A DNA stretch of 64,000 nucleotides from Rhodococcus sp. 1163 (GCF_002091985.1 NZ_MKKX01000016.1:104986-168985), one strand, 5' to 3'. Shown: positions 28,923 through 39,702, counted from the stretch's first letter. Program-made: numbers and translations. The notes: a model not told the origin generated them from the letters alone.

Positions 28923-30044
28923 TCAGTTTTCGCCACCGGAACGTGCCGGCGAAGACTGGCCCGGTGACGGCCCTGCGATACGGTGCGTGCCGTCGCGGAC
29001 GGTTCCGACGAACTCCTCTACCAAGTCTTCCAGTGCCACGATCCCGATCGTCGTGCCTGACGAATCGCTCACCGCGCCCAGGTGACTGCTGGCACGCCGA
29101 AGTCGAGTCAGCGCGTCGTCCAGCATCGTCTCGGAGGTGACCACTGGCAGCCTTCGTACCTCGGAACGCGGTATGACCGTCTCCGGACCAGCAGCATCGT
29201 CGAGCATGTAGCTCAGAACGTCCTTCAGATGGAGATATCCGACCATCGATCCATCCTCGGCTTGCACCGGGTAACGCGAGAAGCCGGTGGCGATCACTGC
29301 CTCCTCGACGGATCCGAGCGTGGGACCCGAACCGGGTTCGAGGCCGGAGAGACGCACGCTGCGGACCTTGGCGGATGGAATGAGCACCTCCGCCACCGTC
29401 CGGCCGGAGATCTCCAGCGCCTGGGTGAGGCGCCGGTGCTCCTCCTCGTCGATGAGACCTTCCGATCGTGACTCACCGATCATCTGCGAGAGCTCGATGG
29501 CGGACACCGACGAATCCAACTCGTCTTTGGGCTCGATGCGCAGTGCACGCAACGTGAGGTTGGCACACATGTTGTAGAACGAAATCAGCGGTTTGGCGAG
29601 TTTGATGAACATCAGATGGATCGGAACGAGCAGCATTGCCGTCTTCTCCGGGCCTGCGATCGCGATGTTCTTCGGGACCATTTCGCCGATGAGGATGTGC
29701 AACACCACGACCAGCGCCAATGCGATGGCGAAGGCGATCGGGTGCAGCAGGCTTTCCGGGATTCCGATGAGATCGAGTGGCTTCTCGATCAGGTGTGCCA
29801 CCGCCGGCTCGCCGACGCGGCCGAGAAGGATGGAACAGATAGTGATTCCCAGCTGAGCCGCGGCAAGCATGAGGGACAGATTCTGACTGGCCTCGATTAC
29901 CGATTTTGCGTTCTTCTTTCCTTGCGCAAGCAAGGATTCCAGTCGGTCGCGGCGCGCCGAAATCAGTGAGAACTCGGCGCCCACGAAAAACGCATTGCCG
30001 CCGAGGAGGAGAACGGCGAGCAATACGGAGAGGTAGTCACCCAC
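28923..30044 (-). CDS. CNNM/HlyC-family membrane protein with CBS domains (Rv1841c-like)
   Basis: The protein has 373 residues. The DUF21 transmembrane domain (residues ~1-180) contains VGAEFSLISARRDRLESLL, AAQLGITICSILLGRVGEPAVAHL and LIGEMVPKNIAIAGPEKT, the typical CNNM signature. A CBS pair follows (~200-340), with TVAEVLIPSAKVRSV and GFSRYPVQAEDGSMVGYLHLKDVL. The C-terminal CorC_HlyC domain is missing, unlike in its neighbour. CNNM proteins handle Mg2+ or other divalent cations. The start overlaps the stop of the upstream paralogue by 8 bases, so the two may form a heteromer. Confidence 0.92.
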   Translation of the reverse strand: MGDYLSVLLAVLLLGGNAFFVGAEFSLISARRDRLESLLAQGKKNAKSVIEASQNLSLMLAAAQLGITICSILLGRVGEPAVAHLIEKPLDLIGIPESLLHPIAFAIALALVVVLHILIGEMVPKNIAIAGPEKTAMLLVPIHLMFIKLAKPLISFYNMCANLTLRALRIEPKDELDSSVSAIELSQMIGESRSEGLIDEEEHRRLTQALEISGRTVAEVLIPSAKVRSVRLSGLEPGSGPTLGSVEEAVIATGFSRYPVQAEDGSMVGYLHLKDVLSYMLDDAAGPETVIPRSEVRRLPVVTSETMLDDALTRLRRASSHLGAVSDSSGTTIGIVALEDLVEEFVGTVRDGTHRIAGPSPGQSSPARSGGEN

Positions 30045-31419
30045 GAGTCCTCTCCTCCGATCGAATCTGCTCTATCACGTCGGGGCCGACCGGTTGCAAC
30101 ATCACTCGATCGATTCGTCTGCCATCCATTCTGGTGACTCGGCCCGCCCATCCACCGTGTGCATCGGCAGGGTCTTCCTCGGGTGGATCGGGCATGATCA
30201 CGCGGTCACCTTCGACAGGAATACGTCCCAGTTCGGTCAACACGAGTCCGCCGATGGTGTCGTACTCGCCTTCCGGCGCTCGATACCCGGTCGCGGCTGC
30301 CACCTCGTCGATTCGGAGCAGTCCCGAGCACAGCCAACTGTCCCCGAACCGCTGGACGTCGATCTCTGGCTCGTCATGTTCGTCCCTGACGTCGCCGATG
30401 ATCTCCTCGATCAGGTCTTCCATGGTCACCAAACCCGCGGTGCCACCATATTCATCGACTACAAGGGCAACTTGCATTCCGTCGGAACGAACGCGCTCCA
30501 TCACCGAATCTCCGTCGAGACTCGACGGCACGACCGGCACATCCTGCGCGAGAGAGTCCAGGCGAGTATCGGCACGTTTCGCTATAGGCACGGTGAAAGC
30601 GTGTTTGATGTGTACGACACCAACAGTGTCATCGAGGTCTCCGTCGACAACCGGGAAACGCGAAAAGCCAGTTCTAGCTGCCGTTTCGATGAGGTCGGAT
30701 ACCGAGTCGGACACCGACAGTGACTCGACTTTGACCCGGGGTGTCATCAATTCCTCCGCGGATCGTTCGCCGAACTTCAGTGATCGGCCGACGAGTCTGG
30801 CCGTGCCCTCATCGAGGGATCCTTGCCGCGCAGACGTGCGCACGAGCGATCCCAGCTCACTCGCTGATCTCGCCGAGCGTAATTCTTCGGCAGGTTCGAG
30901 TCCGAGTCTGCGCACCAGCCAGTTGGCAGAGCCGTTGAGTCCGTTGATCGCCCAGCGAAATACCATCGAGAACCCAGACATTGCGCCTGCTGTCGCCCTC
31001 GCAGTTCCCATCGGCATCGCGATTGCGATGTTTTTCGGGACCAGTTCACCGAAGATCATCGAAAACGACGTCGCGATGATCAGTGCCGCGGCCAACGACA
31101 CAGCGGATGCAACAGAGGTGGATGCGCCCAGTGCAGTCAAAACCGGGACGAAGAAGCCGGCGAGGACGGGTTCGGCGAGATAGCCGGTGATGAGTGTGGT
31201 GATGGTGATGCCGAGCTGGGCCCCGGAGAGCTGGAACGACAGCGTTCGGTGTGCACGTTGGACCTGACGCGAGCGCGCATCTCCGACGGTGCTCACCGAC
31301 GAGTCGACTGTGCTCTTCTCGAGCGCTGTCAGAGAGAATTCGGCTGCCACGAACAACGCGGTACCTGCGGTAAGAGCCACGAACCCAAGGAGGCCCGCGA
31401 CGCTGATTACGATGTCCAT
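30037..31419 (-). CDS. CNNM/HlyC-family membrane protein with CBS and CorC_HlyC domains (Rv1842c-like)
   Basis: This 460-residue, full-length family member has a DUF21 domain (~1-190) with FVAAEFSLTALEKSTVD, GAQLGITITTLITGYLAEPVLAG and FGELVPKNIAIAMPMGT. A CBS pair follows (~210-345), with SAEELMTPRVKVESL, GFSRFPVVDGDLDDTVGVVHIKHAF and ALVVDEYGGTAGLVTMEDLIEEIIGDV. The C-terminal CorC_HlyC domain has EYDTIGGLVLTELGRIP. It probably takes part in divalent-cation export or sensing. An in-frame 71-codon ORF ends two codons before this ATG. Confidence 0.93.
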   Translation of the reverse strand: MDIVISVAGLLGFVALTAGTALFVAAEFSLTALEKSTVDSSVSTVGDARSRQVQRAHRTLSFQLSGAQLGITITTLITGYLAEPVLAGFFVPVLTALGASTSVASAVSLAAALIIATSFSMIFGELVPKNIAIAMPMGTARATAGAMSGFSMVFRWAINGLNGSANWLVRRLGLEPAEELRSARSASELGSLVRTSARQGSLDEGTARLVGRSLKFGERSAEELMTPRVKVESLSVSDSVSDLIETAARTGFSRFPVVDGDLDDTVGVVHIKHAFTVPIAKRADTRLDSLAQDVPVVPSSLDGDSVMERVRSDGMQVALVVDEYGGTAGLVTMEDLIEEIIGDVRDEHDEPEIDVQRFGDSWLCSGLLRIDEVAAATGYRAPEGEYDTIGGLVLTELGRIPVEGDRVIMPDPPEEDPADAHGGWAGRVTRMDGRRIDRVMLQPVGPDVIEQIRSEERTRG

Positions 31420-31422
31420 CCG

Positions 31423-31638
31423 CTACCGCCGCCGAAGTTCCGACAGGAGCATCGCACCCTGGCCGGAGGCAAGTGCGCCGCGGCCGAATGTCACCCCGCC
31501 GCGGTGTGGAGTCAGCTTGAACGATGGATCGCCGGGTTTGTCTCCCGGCTCGATAGAGGAGCCCTCCGAAGTGGAGCCCTCGTCACCGGACTCGGTCGGA
31601 GCAGTCTCGGTGCTGGTGATGACGGGTGCCTCAGGCAC
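31423..31638 (-). CDS. Small ORF (71 aa) immediately upstream of the CNNM pair
   Basis: The ORF starts at GTG 31638 behind AAGGGA and ends with TAG at 31423-31425. One CGG codon then separates it from the CNNM ATG in the same frame. The N-terminal half is acidic and Ser/Thr/Glu-rich (TSTETAPTESGDEGSTSEG), and the C-terminal half is basic (FKLTPHRGGVTFGRGAL ... LLSELRRR). No family is recognised. It may be a small protein or a leader peptide coupled to the CNNM genes. Bases 31639-31762 to guaB1 hold no recognisable feature. Confidence 0.5.
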   Translation of the reverse strand: MPEAPVITSTETAPTESGDEGSTSEGSSIEPGDKPGDPSFKLTPHRGGVTFGRGALASGQGAMLLSELRRR

Positions 31639-31762
31639 CTTGTTCCCTTCTGTTGTTCCGCTACGAATCGATCGGCGGAAGTGAGTTGTTAGCGTGAGCC
31701 GCCATTCTACCGGCAGTCGGGCACGAGGTCGGATCTCGGGCCGAACCGACCGCCGTCACAGA

Positions 31763-33205
<1,443 letters not shown>

Positions 33206-33217
33206 TCAGCCTACCCG

Positions 33218-34084
33218 TCATCGCGCAATAGGGTGTTCGCCGACCTTTGCCTGTGCTCGTGAGAGGGCAACTGTTGCAACGACCATCACTGTCACGCAGA
33301 TCGCAATGACAGCCAAGGAGAACGCGTCGTCGCGAACTCGTTCGTCCAGGACGGTGATTCCGAGAAACGCGGCTCCGAACGGTTCTCCGATGGTGATAGC
33401 CGGAAGCGAAGCAGACAACGGTCCGGACTGGAAAGCGCGCTGCTGGAGGTAGAAGCCGAGGACTCCGCACCCGACGAGTGCGTACGTCTGCCAGGCAGTG
33501 ACTGCTTCGGCGATATCGGTTCCCAGCAGATCGGTGACGTACTTCGTCAACGCCACGGCAATCCCGAAGAGCACTCCTCCGGCCGCACCCAGCAGCAGTG
33601 CCCGCCGACCCGGATTGGTCGACAACAATCCAGTAATAGTGACGGCCAACACGAGCCCCGATGCAATGGCCAACGGAATCATCCACTCGGAGAACGGCGC
33701 ATCGGAGTTTCCCTCCGTCGGGTCACCGACGACGATGAACACCGCGAGCGCGGCTGCCAAGGACACCGCCCACACCCATGTCGTACGCGTCATCCGGTAT
33801 CCGGCGAATTTGGCCGACAGAGGCAATGCGAACAGCAGCATCGAGACGATCAAGGGTTGCACTATGAGGACCGAGCCGACCCACAGTGCAGCAACCTGAA
33901 ATCCGTAACCTCCGATGTCTCCGCAGAGACCGGCCCACCACCGTGGGCTTCGGATGAGGGTGGCGATCAGCGATCGACCCTCGGGCACCGCCGCGGCAGC
34001 ACTTTGTTGAGCGACCGACGCGCAAGCGAACAGGAATGCTGCAATCAGCGCCAGTACGATCGACAACACCGGAAGTCCGTTCAT
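33218..34084 (-). CDS. DMT-superfamily (EamA-like) membrane transporter
   Basis: This 288-residue protein has nine to ten hydrophobic helices in two similar halves, as in drug/metabolite transporters. Markers are VLSIVLALIAAFLFACASVAQQ, GFQVAALWVGSVLIVQPLIVSMLLFALPL and LPAITIGEPFGAAFLGITVLDERV. The substrate is unknown. Its ATG overlaps the stop of the upstream DEAD-box helicase gene (ATGA), so the two are translationally coupled, an unusual pairing with no clear functional link. Confidence 0.85.
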   Translation of the reverse strand: MNGLPVLSIVLALIAAFLFACASVAQQSAAAAVPEGRSLIATLIRSPRWWAGLCGDIGGYGFQVAALWVGSVLIVQPLIVSMLLFALPLSAKFAGYRMTRTTWVWAVSLAAALAVFIVVGDPTEGNSDAPFSEWMIPLAIASGLVLAVTITGLLSTNPGRRALLLGAAGGVLFGIAVALTKYVTDLLGTDIAEAVTAWQTYALVGCGVLGFYLQQRAFQSGPLSASLPAITIGEPFGAAFLGITVLDERVRDDAFSLAVIAICVTVMVVATVALSRAQAKVGEHPIAR

Positions 34085-35376
34085 CGGCGACCCGATCGAC
34101 CTGGCTTGTCCCTGGTACGCCGCGGCACCGGGCGCTTTCGGCGATCCACCTCGCGTGGGGGCCCGCTCTGGCCGACCGTGGGTAGCACCTCGACGACTGG
34201 CGATCCCGGAGGTGCCTGCGCACCCGTGGATTCGGTCAGTGCTGGACTCGATGCGGTCACCTCGGTGAACTCGGCCACGATTCCGGCTTCGGCGGCAAGC
34301 GTCGCGACCTGCGATTGCTGGCTATCGGTGACCAGCGTGACGACGGTGCCGATCTCGCCTGCCCGCGCCGTCCGCCCGGCGCGATGCGTGTAATCCTTCG
34401 CATCAGCCGGAGGGTCCACGTGCACGACAAGGGTAATTCCATCGACGTGCAGGCCACGGGCCGCGACGTCGGTGGCGACCAGGACAGGAACCGAACCATC
34501 CGCAAATGCAGCGAGAGTTCTGGTTCGACTGGCCTGAGATTTGTCACCGTGCAACGCGAGTGCAGGCACGCCGACTTCGCGCAGGGATGCGGTGAATCGA
34601 TCCACCGCATGCCTGGTGCGCAGAAAGATCATGGTTCGCCCTGTTCGCGCCGCGATCCGCAGTGCAATCGAATTCTTGTCGATGTCTGCCACACGGAAGA
34701 AGAGGTGTTTCATGGTCGCCTGGGCGAGTGGGGGTGGCTCGGCGGAGTGAATGGCGGGGGAGTCGAAGTACCGCTGCACCAGGTCGTCGACATCTCCATC
34801 GAGGGTGGCCGAGAACAGCATGCGCTGTCCACCTTTCGGGGTGCGGTCCACGAGCTTTCGCACCTGCGGCAGAAAGCCTAGATCGGCCATCCGATCAGCC
34901 TCGTCCACCACTGTGATGGCAATGTCGGCGAGCGAGACAGCGGCGTGCTGGATGAGATCTTCGAGACGTCCTGGGGTAGCCACAACGACGTCGACGCCGC
35001 GCATGAGGCGCTCGGACTGGCGTTTCATCGGCACCCCGCCGACAATTCCCATCACTCGGACGCCCAACGCGAGTGCCGGTTCCTCCAGCGCCCGCTCTAT
35101 TTGCAATGCCAACTCGCGTGTCGGAACCAGTACCAATCCGCGGGGACACTTCGGGCGGCTGCTCGCACCCGACAGTCGCTGGAGCATCGGTAATCCGAAT
35201 GCAAGGGTCTTTCCCGATCCGGTCGGCGCGCGACCGAGAATGTCTTGTCCGGCAAGGGCATCGGGGATCGCTGCCGTCTGAATGTCGAACGGAACATCGA
35301 TACCGACTCGACGCAGAGCATGGACCACGACAGGTCGGAGCCCCAAATCGGCAAACGACGTTTCGGAACGGGGCAT
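34081..35376 (-). CDS. DEAD-box RNA helicase
   Basis: The protein has about 431 residues from ATG 35376; the longer open frame upstream has no helicase character. Motifs are in order: FDIQTAAIPDALAG (Q motif), GRAPTGSGKT (I), PTRELA (Ia), ATPGR (Ib), VVDEADRM (II), FSATLDG (III), TMIFLRTRHAVDRF (IV), [13 protein letters not shown] (V) and [10 protein letters not shown] (VI). It unwinds or remodels RNA using ATP. The C-terminal tail is basic and Arg-rich, suitable for RNA binding. A divergent DUF4262 gene lies upstream. Confidence 0.93.
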   Translation of the reverse strand: MPRSETSFADLGLRPVVVHALRRVGIDVPFDIQTAAIPDALAGQDILGRAPTGSGKTLAFGLPMLQRLSGASSRPKCPRGLVLVPTRELALQIERALEEPALALGVRVMGIVGGVPMKRQSERLMRGVDVVVATPGRLEDLIQHAAVSLADIAITVVDEADRMADLGFLPQVRKLVDRTPKGGQRMLFSATLDGDVDDLVQRYFDSPAIHSAEPPPLAQATMKHLFFRVADIDKNSIALRIAARTGRTMIFLRTRHAVDRFTASLREVGVPALALHGDKSQASRTRTLAAFADGSVPVLVATDVAARGLHVDGITLVVHVDPPADAKDYTHRAGRTARAGEIGTVVTLVTDSQQSQVATLAAEAGIVAEFTEVTASSPALTESTGAQAPPGSPVVEVLPTVGQSGPPREVDRRKRPVPRRTRDKPGRSGRR

Positions 35377-35505
35377 AGCGGAACAGTACCGCCCGGGAAG
35401 TTTCTGTCGGTGCCACAGGCAATCATACTCGATACGAACATACGTTCGACAGAGTTGATCCGGCCGGTTTATTCGCAGTTGGATCCCGACAAGCTTGGGG
35501 GAGCT

Positions 35506-36015
35506 ATGTGTGCAATGTGTGACGGGCAGTCGATGGCGGACTACGTGCAAAACGTGCACGGCCTTGTGGACCGCCACGGCTGGGCTTTGCAGTATGTCAA
35601 TTCGGAGGTGAATTCGAATTTCGATCCGGACAATGCTGGAGTGATCGAACCGGCTTTCTGCTACACAGTCGGTTTGACGGCCCTCGGACACCCCGAGTTG
35701 ATCGTGACGGGGCGATCACCCGGGGAATCCGCCGCCGCGTTGAACACGCTGGCCAGGCGGGTGATACTCGGCGGTCGGGCCTTCGATCCCGGCATGGAAT
35801 GCACGGCAGCTGGTTTCGACTTCCATTTCGTCGACGTGACGTACTGCGACGAGTGGCTACTCATGGCTTCCGAGGTGTACCCATCAGATCGGATCCGCGC
35901 GGTCCAGGCCGTGTGGCGTGACTCCCAGGGGGACTTGCCGTGGGAAGGCGACGTGTCGTCGACGATCGTGCAACCCATCCTCGGAACACCGTTGGGCTGG
36001 GGTCTCTACGACTGA
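35506..36015 (+). CDS. DUF4262-family protein
   Basis: This 169-residue protein starts at ATG 35506 behind GGGGGAG. It matches DUF4262: CYTVGLTALGHPELIVTGRSPGESAAALNTLARRV is the typical core, followed by DVTYCDEWLLMASEVYPSDRIRAVQAVWRDSQGDLPWE. The family is common in actinobacteria and has no known function. A C-x-x-C pair (Cys2, Cys5) sits at the extreme N-terminus. It is divergent from the helicase gene at 35376 and convergent with gnd across a strong hairpin. Confidence 0.85.
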   Translation: MCAMCDGQSMADYVQNVHGLVDRHGWALQYVNSEVNSNFDPDNAGVIEPAFCYTVGLTALGHPELIVTGRSPGESAAALNTLARRVILGGRAFDPGMECTAAGFDFHFVDVTYCDEWLLMASEVYPSDRIRAVQAVWRDSQGDLPWEGDVSSTIVQPILGTPLGWGLYD

Positions 36016-36043
36016 ATCCGACTTGCGGATCAAGGTGGGCGAC

Positions 36044-36083
36044 GGTGCGATGGCAACCATCGACAAGTGGTTGCCATCGCACC
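36044..36083. terminator. Perfect 16-bp hairpin between DUF4262 and gnd
   Basis: GGTGCGATGGCAACCA (36044-36059) pairs exactly with TGGTTGCCATCGCACC (36068-36083), with an 8-base loop. It lies in the 90-base gap between two convergent genes, so it can end transcription from both sides. No T-run follows on either strand, which is usual in actinomycetes. Confidence 0.75.
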
Positions 36084-36105
36084 CTACAGCCGTGTTCGGT
36101 TCAGC

Positions 36106-37557
36106 TCAGGCTTGAACTTCGCTTCGGTCACCGCTCCAGAGCGTGTGGAACTTGCCCTCGGAATCGATGCGCTCGTAGGTATGCGCACCGAAGAAATCTC
36201 GCTGGCCCTGAGTCAGGGCGGCTGGGAGCCGCTCGGCGCGAAGTGCGTCGTAGTAGGCCAGCGAAGAGGCGAAGGCAGGCACCGGAATACCGAGTGACGC
36301 CGCGGTGATGACGACGCGGCGCCAGCTGTCGATTGCGTCTTCGATCGCGTCACGGAAGTACGGCGCGAGAATCAAGCTCGGAAGCGAGGAATTGTCTTCG
36401 TACGCATCTTTGATTCGGTTGAGGAAGCGTGCACGGATGATGCAGCCTCCGCGCCAGATCGTGGCGAGATCACCCGGGTGAAGGTTCCAGTCGTACTCGG
36501 TGCTGCCTGCCGCGATCTGATCGAACCCCTGCGCATACGCAACGATCTTGGATGCATACAACGCCCGACTGATGTCGTGTGTGAACTGCTCGGCATCGGT
36601 CGGCTTGTCTGCGAGTACGCCCGACGCCAACCCCACAGCGGCCTCGCGCTGCGTGCGCGAGCCGGAGAGTGCGCGTGCAAACACGGCTTCGGCGATACCG
36701 GTCACCGGCACACCGAGGTCGAGAGCGGCCTTGACCGTCCACCGGCCGGTGCCCTTCTGCTCGGCAGCGTCTACGATGACGTCGACCAACGGCTGGCCAG
36801 TTTTCGCGTCGACCTGTCGAAGGACCTCCGCTGTGATCTCGACCAGGTAACTTTCGAGGTCACCCTTGTTCCACTCGGTGAATACGTCCGCAACCTTGGC
36901 GGGTGAGTAGTCCAGCGCGTCACGGAACAGGTTGTACGCCTCGCCGATCAACTGCATGTCGGCGTACTCGATGCCGTTGTGCACCATCTTGACGAAGTGG
37001 CCGGAGCCGTCCGGGCCGATGTGAGTGCAGCACGGTGTTCCGTCCACCTGTGCCGCAATGGATTCGAGGAGCGGGCCGAGTGCCTTATAGGACTCGACCG
37101 GACCACCGGGCATGATCGACGGGCCGTTGAGTGCGCCTTCTTCGCCACCGGAGATTCCTGCGCCGACGAACAGCAGTCCACGCTCCTTCAGTGAAGCTTC
37201 GCGTCTGATCGTGTCTGTGTAGAGTGCGTTTCCGCCGTCGATGATGATGTCACCCTGTTCCATGGCACCGGCGAGTTCTTCGATCACAGCGTCGGTCGGC
37301 TCGCCGGCTTTGACCATGATCAAGACTCGGCGAGGCTTCTGCAGTGCGGCGACGAATTCTTCGATCGTCTCGGTGCGAATGAACTTGCCTTCGCTACCGT
37401 GCGCTTCGAGGAGTGCATCCGTTTTGGAAATACTGCGATTGTGAAGCGCAACCGTGTGGCCGTGATGCGCGAAGTTCCTGGCGATGTTCGAGCCCATCAC
37501 TGCAAGGCCGGTGACGCCTATCTGGGCGAGTTCTGACGAGTCCACTGCTGAGGTCAT
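36106..37557 (-). CDS. gnd: 6-phosphogluconate dehydrogenase, decarboxylating
   Basis: This 483-residue enzyme of the oxidative pentose phosphate pathway converts 6-phosphogluconate to ribulose 5-phosphate with reduction of NAD(P)+. ATG 37557 (upstream AAGGA) is preferred to 37584. The nucleotide site is IGVTGLAVMGSNIARNFAHHGH. Catalytic stretches are GAGISGGEEGALNGPSIMPGG, GSGHFVKMVHNGIEYADMQLIGEAYNLF and TGRWTVKAALDLGVPV. The length matches the long-chain form, and it stands at the Rv1844c position (gnd1). Confidence 0.97.
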   Translation of the reverse strand: MTSAVDSSELAQIGVTGLAVMGSNIARNFAHHGHTVALHNRSISKTDALLEAHGSEGKFIRTETIEEFVAALQKPRRVLIMVKAGEPTDAVIEELAGAMEQGDIIIDGGNALYTDTIRREASLKERGLLFVGAGISGGEEGALNGPSIMPGGPVESYKALGPLLESIAAQVDGTPCCTHIGPDGSGHFVKMVHNGIEYADMQLIGEAYNLFRDALDYSPAKVADVFTEWNKGDLESYLVEITAEVLRQVDAKTGQPLVDVIVDAAEQKGTGRWTVKAALDLGVPVTGIAEAVFARALSGSRTQREAAVGLASGVLADKPTDAEQFTHDISRALYASKIVAYAQGFDQIAAGSTEYDWNLHPGDLATIWRGGCIIRARFLNRIKDAYEDNSSLPSLILAPYFRDAIEDAIDSWRRVVITAASLGIPVPAFASSLAYYDALRAERLPAALTQGQRDFFGAHTYERIDSEGKFHTLWSGDRSEVQA

Positions 37558-37666
37558 GAGTACAGCTTTCCTTGCCGAGCGCACAAACGAAAGCCAGGCA
37601 CGCGCATCGCCTCAATCCAGTCAGCGAAATTTGTTGCCGGACAGAGCTCAGACGGACGCAGCAACC

Positions 37667-37712
37667 AAAAATGGAGGGCACTGCTTCTTGCGAAGCAGTG
37701 CCCTCCATTTTT
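37667..37712. terminator. 21-bp perfect intrinsic terminator, bidirectional form
   Basis: A 21-base arm (37667-37687) beginning AAAAATGGAGGGCACTGC is exactly complementary to 37692-37712, with the 4-base loop TTGC. The arms end in A5/T5, so each strand reads GC-rich stem then T-run: a classic intrinsic terminator in both directions. It lies 18 bases beyond the stop of the DEAD-box gene at 37731 and also insulates the gnd 5' region. Confidence 0.9.
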
Positions 37713-37730
37713 AACGACTTAGATCAGCTA

Positions 37731-39422
37731 TCAGTGATCGCGCGCAGGCCCATCGAAGCCGTCGTACGAGCGGCGATCGGTGCGGCTACGAAATCCGCTC
37801 GTCTTCGACTCTTCGCGGACGAATGTCGACTGCGTACGAGGACGGTCACCTTGGTAGCCGCCGGTGCGAGGACGGTCACCCTGGTATCCACCCGAGCTCG
37901 GTCGGTCACCCTGGTATCCACCGGTACGGGGACGGTCACCTTGGTAGCCGCCGGTGCGAGGACGGTCACCCTGGTATCCACCCGAACTCGACCGATCGCC
38001 CTGGTATCCACCTGAAGTCGACCGGTCACCCTGGTAGCCGCCGGTGCGAGGGCGGTCACCCTGGTAGCCGCCGGTACGGGGGCGGTCACCCTGGTAGCCG
38101 CCGGTACGGGGGCGGTCACCCTGGTAGCCGCCGGTACGAGGGCGGCTGTCGCGCCGGTCCCTGGGGGCACTGCTTTCGGCGCGCAATGGGTCGCCCGTGG
38201 GCTTCTTCGCTCCGGTAATGCTGTTGAGCTCGGCCGAGCCTGGTGCGACGTTGACCGAAGTCGCCTTGACTCCAGCCATGCCGGTCAGACGCTGAACCTG
38301 TCGACGCTGGTTCGGCAGGACTATCGCGACGACTGTGCCCTTTTCGCCGGCACGGGCGGTACGGCCCGCGCGGTGAAGGTAGTCCTTGTGGTCGGCGGGC
38401 GGATCGACGTGTACGACCAGATCGATTCCATCGACGTGAATTCCTCGGGCCGCAACGTCCGTTGCGACCAAGACAGGCGTGCGCCCGGCCTTGAAACGCT
38501 CCAGAACGCGGGTGCGCTGGTTCTGTGCCTTGCCGCCGTGTAGCGACTCTGCAGCGATGCCGAGAGCGCGAAGGCGGTCGGTGATGCCATCGCATCCGAG
38601 TTTGGTCCGAGCGAACATGATCGTCCTGCCGTCGCGGGCACCGATCTCGGAGAGAACGACATCCTTTTGGCCGCGATCGACCATCAGCATGTAGTGATCC
38701 ATCGTGTTGACGCTCGCCTTGCCGTCCTGCGTCGAGTGCTCGACGTGATCGGGGAGGAACTGGCGAACGAGTGACTGGACTTCACGATCGAGGGTGGCGG
38801 AGAACAGCATTCGCTGTCCATCGGCCGGTGTGTCCGCAAGAACGGCGCGCACCTCGGGAAGGAAACCCATGTCGGCCATCTGGTCGGCCTCGTCGAGGGC
38901 AGTGATCTCGATGGAGTCGAGAATGCAGGTGCTCTGGCGTAGGTGATCGGCAAGACGCCCTGGTGTCGCGACGAGAACGTCGACTCCTCGGCGAAGCTGC
39001 TCGACCTGCTTGTTGAACGGCGTGCCGCCAACCGCAGCAAGCAACCGAAGACCCTGCGCATTTGCGTAGGGGAGCAGGGAGTCCACGACCTGGAAAGCAA
39101 GCTCACGGGTCGGAACCAGCACCAGCGCGCGAGGACGCTTGGCTGCGGGCCTGTCCGTGTGCTGTGCGAGGCGAGCAAGGATCGGAAGACCGAACGCCAG
39201 GGTCTTACCCGAACCTGTCTGTGCACGTCCAAGGACATTCTTCCCGGCAATCGCGTCGGGGAGTGCTTTGGCCTGGATCGGCGAAGGCACGGTGATGGAG
39301 TTGCGGGCCAAAGCGGCCACTACCGCCTCGGGAAGTCCGAGCTCGGCGAAGGTGACGACCGTGGTCGGTACTTCTTCGGCGGTGGGTGTAGTTGGTGTAC
39401 TAGTCGAAACAGCGTGAGTCAC
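37731..39422 (-). CDS. DEAD-box RNA helicase with a repetitive [10 protein letters not shown] tail
   Basis: The protein has about 563 residues from GTG 39422, which follows GGAGAGG; a longer open frame reaches 39497. The helicase core is complete: [49 protein letters not shown] and [10 protein letters not shown]. The C-terminal ~130 residues are ten near-identical decapeptides GGYQGDR-x3 (x3 mostly PRT, also STS, SSS, PSS), then a basic tail. Gly/Arg/Tyr-rich tails of this type bind RNA and promote condensates; related CsdA/RhlE-like enzymes act in cold adaptation and ribosome assembly. It is paralogous to the helicase at 34081. Confidence 0.95.
   Translation of the reverse strand: MTHAVSTSTPTTPTAEEVPTTVVTFAELGLPEAVVAALARNSITVPSPIQAKALPDAIAGKNVLGRAQTGSGKTLAFGLPILARLAQHTDRPAAKRPRALVLVPTRELAFQVVDSLLPYANAQGLRLLAAVGGTPFNKQVEQLRRGVDVLVATPGRLADHLRQSTCILDSIEITALDEADQMADMGFLPEVRAVLADTPADGQRMLFSATLDREVQSLVRQFLPDHVEHSTQDGKASVNTMDHYMLMVDRGQKDVVLSEIGARDGRTIMFARTKLGCDGITDRLRALGIAAESLHGGKAQNQRTRVLERFKAGRTPVLVATDVAARGIHVDGIDLVVHVDPPADHKDYLHRAGRTARAGEKGTVVAIVLPNQRRQVQRLTGMAGVKATSVNVAPGSAELNSITGAKKPTGDPLRAESSAPRDRRDSRPRTGGYQGDRPRTGGYQGDRPRTGGYQGDRPRTGGYQGDRSTSGGYQGDRSSSGGYQGDRPRTGGYQGDRPRTGGYQGDRPSSGGYQGDRPRTGGYQGDRPRTQSTFVREESKTSGFRSRTDRRSYDGFDGPARDH
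37836..38145. repeat. 30-bp minisatellite, ten units, inside the helicase gene
   Basis: Ten units of 30 bases each encode GGYQGDR plus three variable residues. On the plus strand each unit contains GGTCACC-T/C-TGGTAGCCGCC or the variant ...GGTATCCACC. Two unit types alternate irregularly, which suggests expansion by local duplication. Copy-number change would alter tail length in multiples of 10 residues without a frameshift. Confidence 0.9.
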
Positions 39423-39601
39423 GCAGTAGAACCTCTCCGGATTACGGGCACGCCACGAAGCCACAGCTGAGAAAACACCCGCAGGAGAAGGGCACATAAA
39501 ACAGCTAGATCACATAGAGACGAGCCAGGGCACTGTCACCTGGCCATCCTTGCGCAGTTGAACTTCGCGCAGAGTGGGGCTGTTTGTGCCTTATCGAATT
39601 A

Positions 39602-39623
39602 CTAGGCCGCGATGGCGACCTAG
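39602..39623. promoter_or_regulatory. Short hairpin in the 280-base gap upstream of the repeat-tailed helicase
   Basis: CTAGGCCGC pairs with GCGACCTAG (one mismatch) around a 4-base loop, about 180 bases upstream of the helicase start. The rest of the gap 39423-39702, between the helicase and the BlaR-like gene, shows no clear gene. A long 5'-UTR is common for cold-induced DEAD-box genes, so this may be leader structure. Confidence 0.25.
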
Positions 39624-39702
39624 GACTACTGTACGCGACCGTTCTTCGATTCATCGACTCGAAATATGTGAGCTGTCCTACTTTCACGACCGAACGACAC
39701 GG

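Noticed and set aside
35377..35691. 105-residue extension of the DEAD-box helicase
   Set aside because: It overlaps the divergent DUF4262 gene and has no helicase character; the family start is MPRSETSFADLGL at 35376.
37836..38145. Regular 30-bp repeats suggestive of a CRISPR array
   Set aside because: The units are contiguous without unique spacers, stay in one reading frame and encode a decapeptide tail of a helicase.
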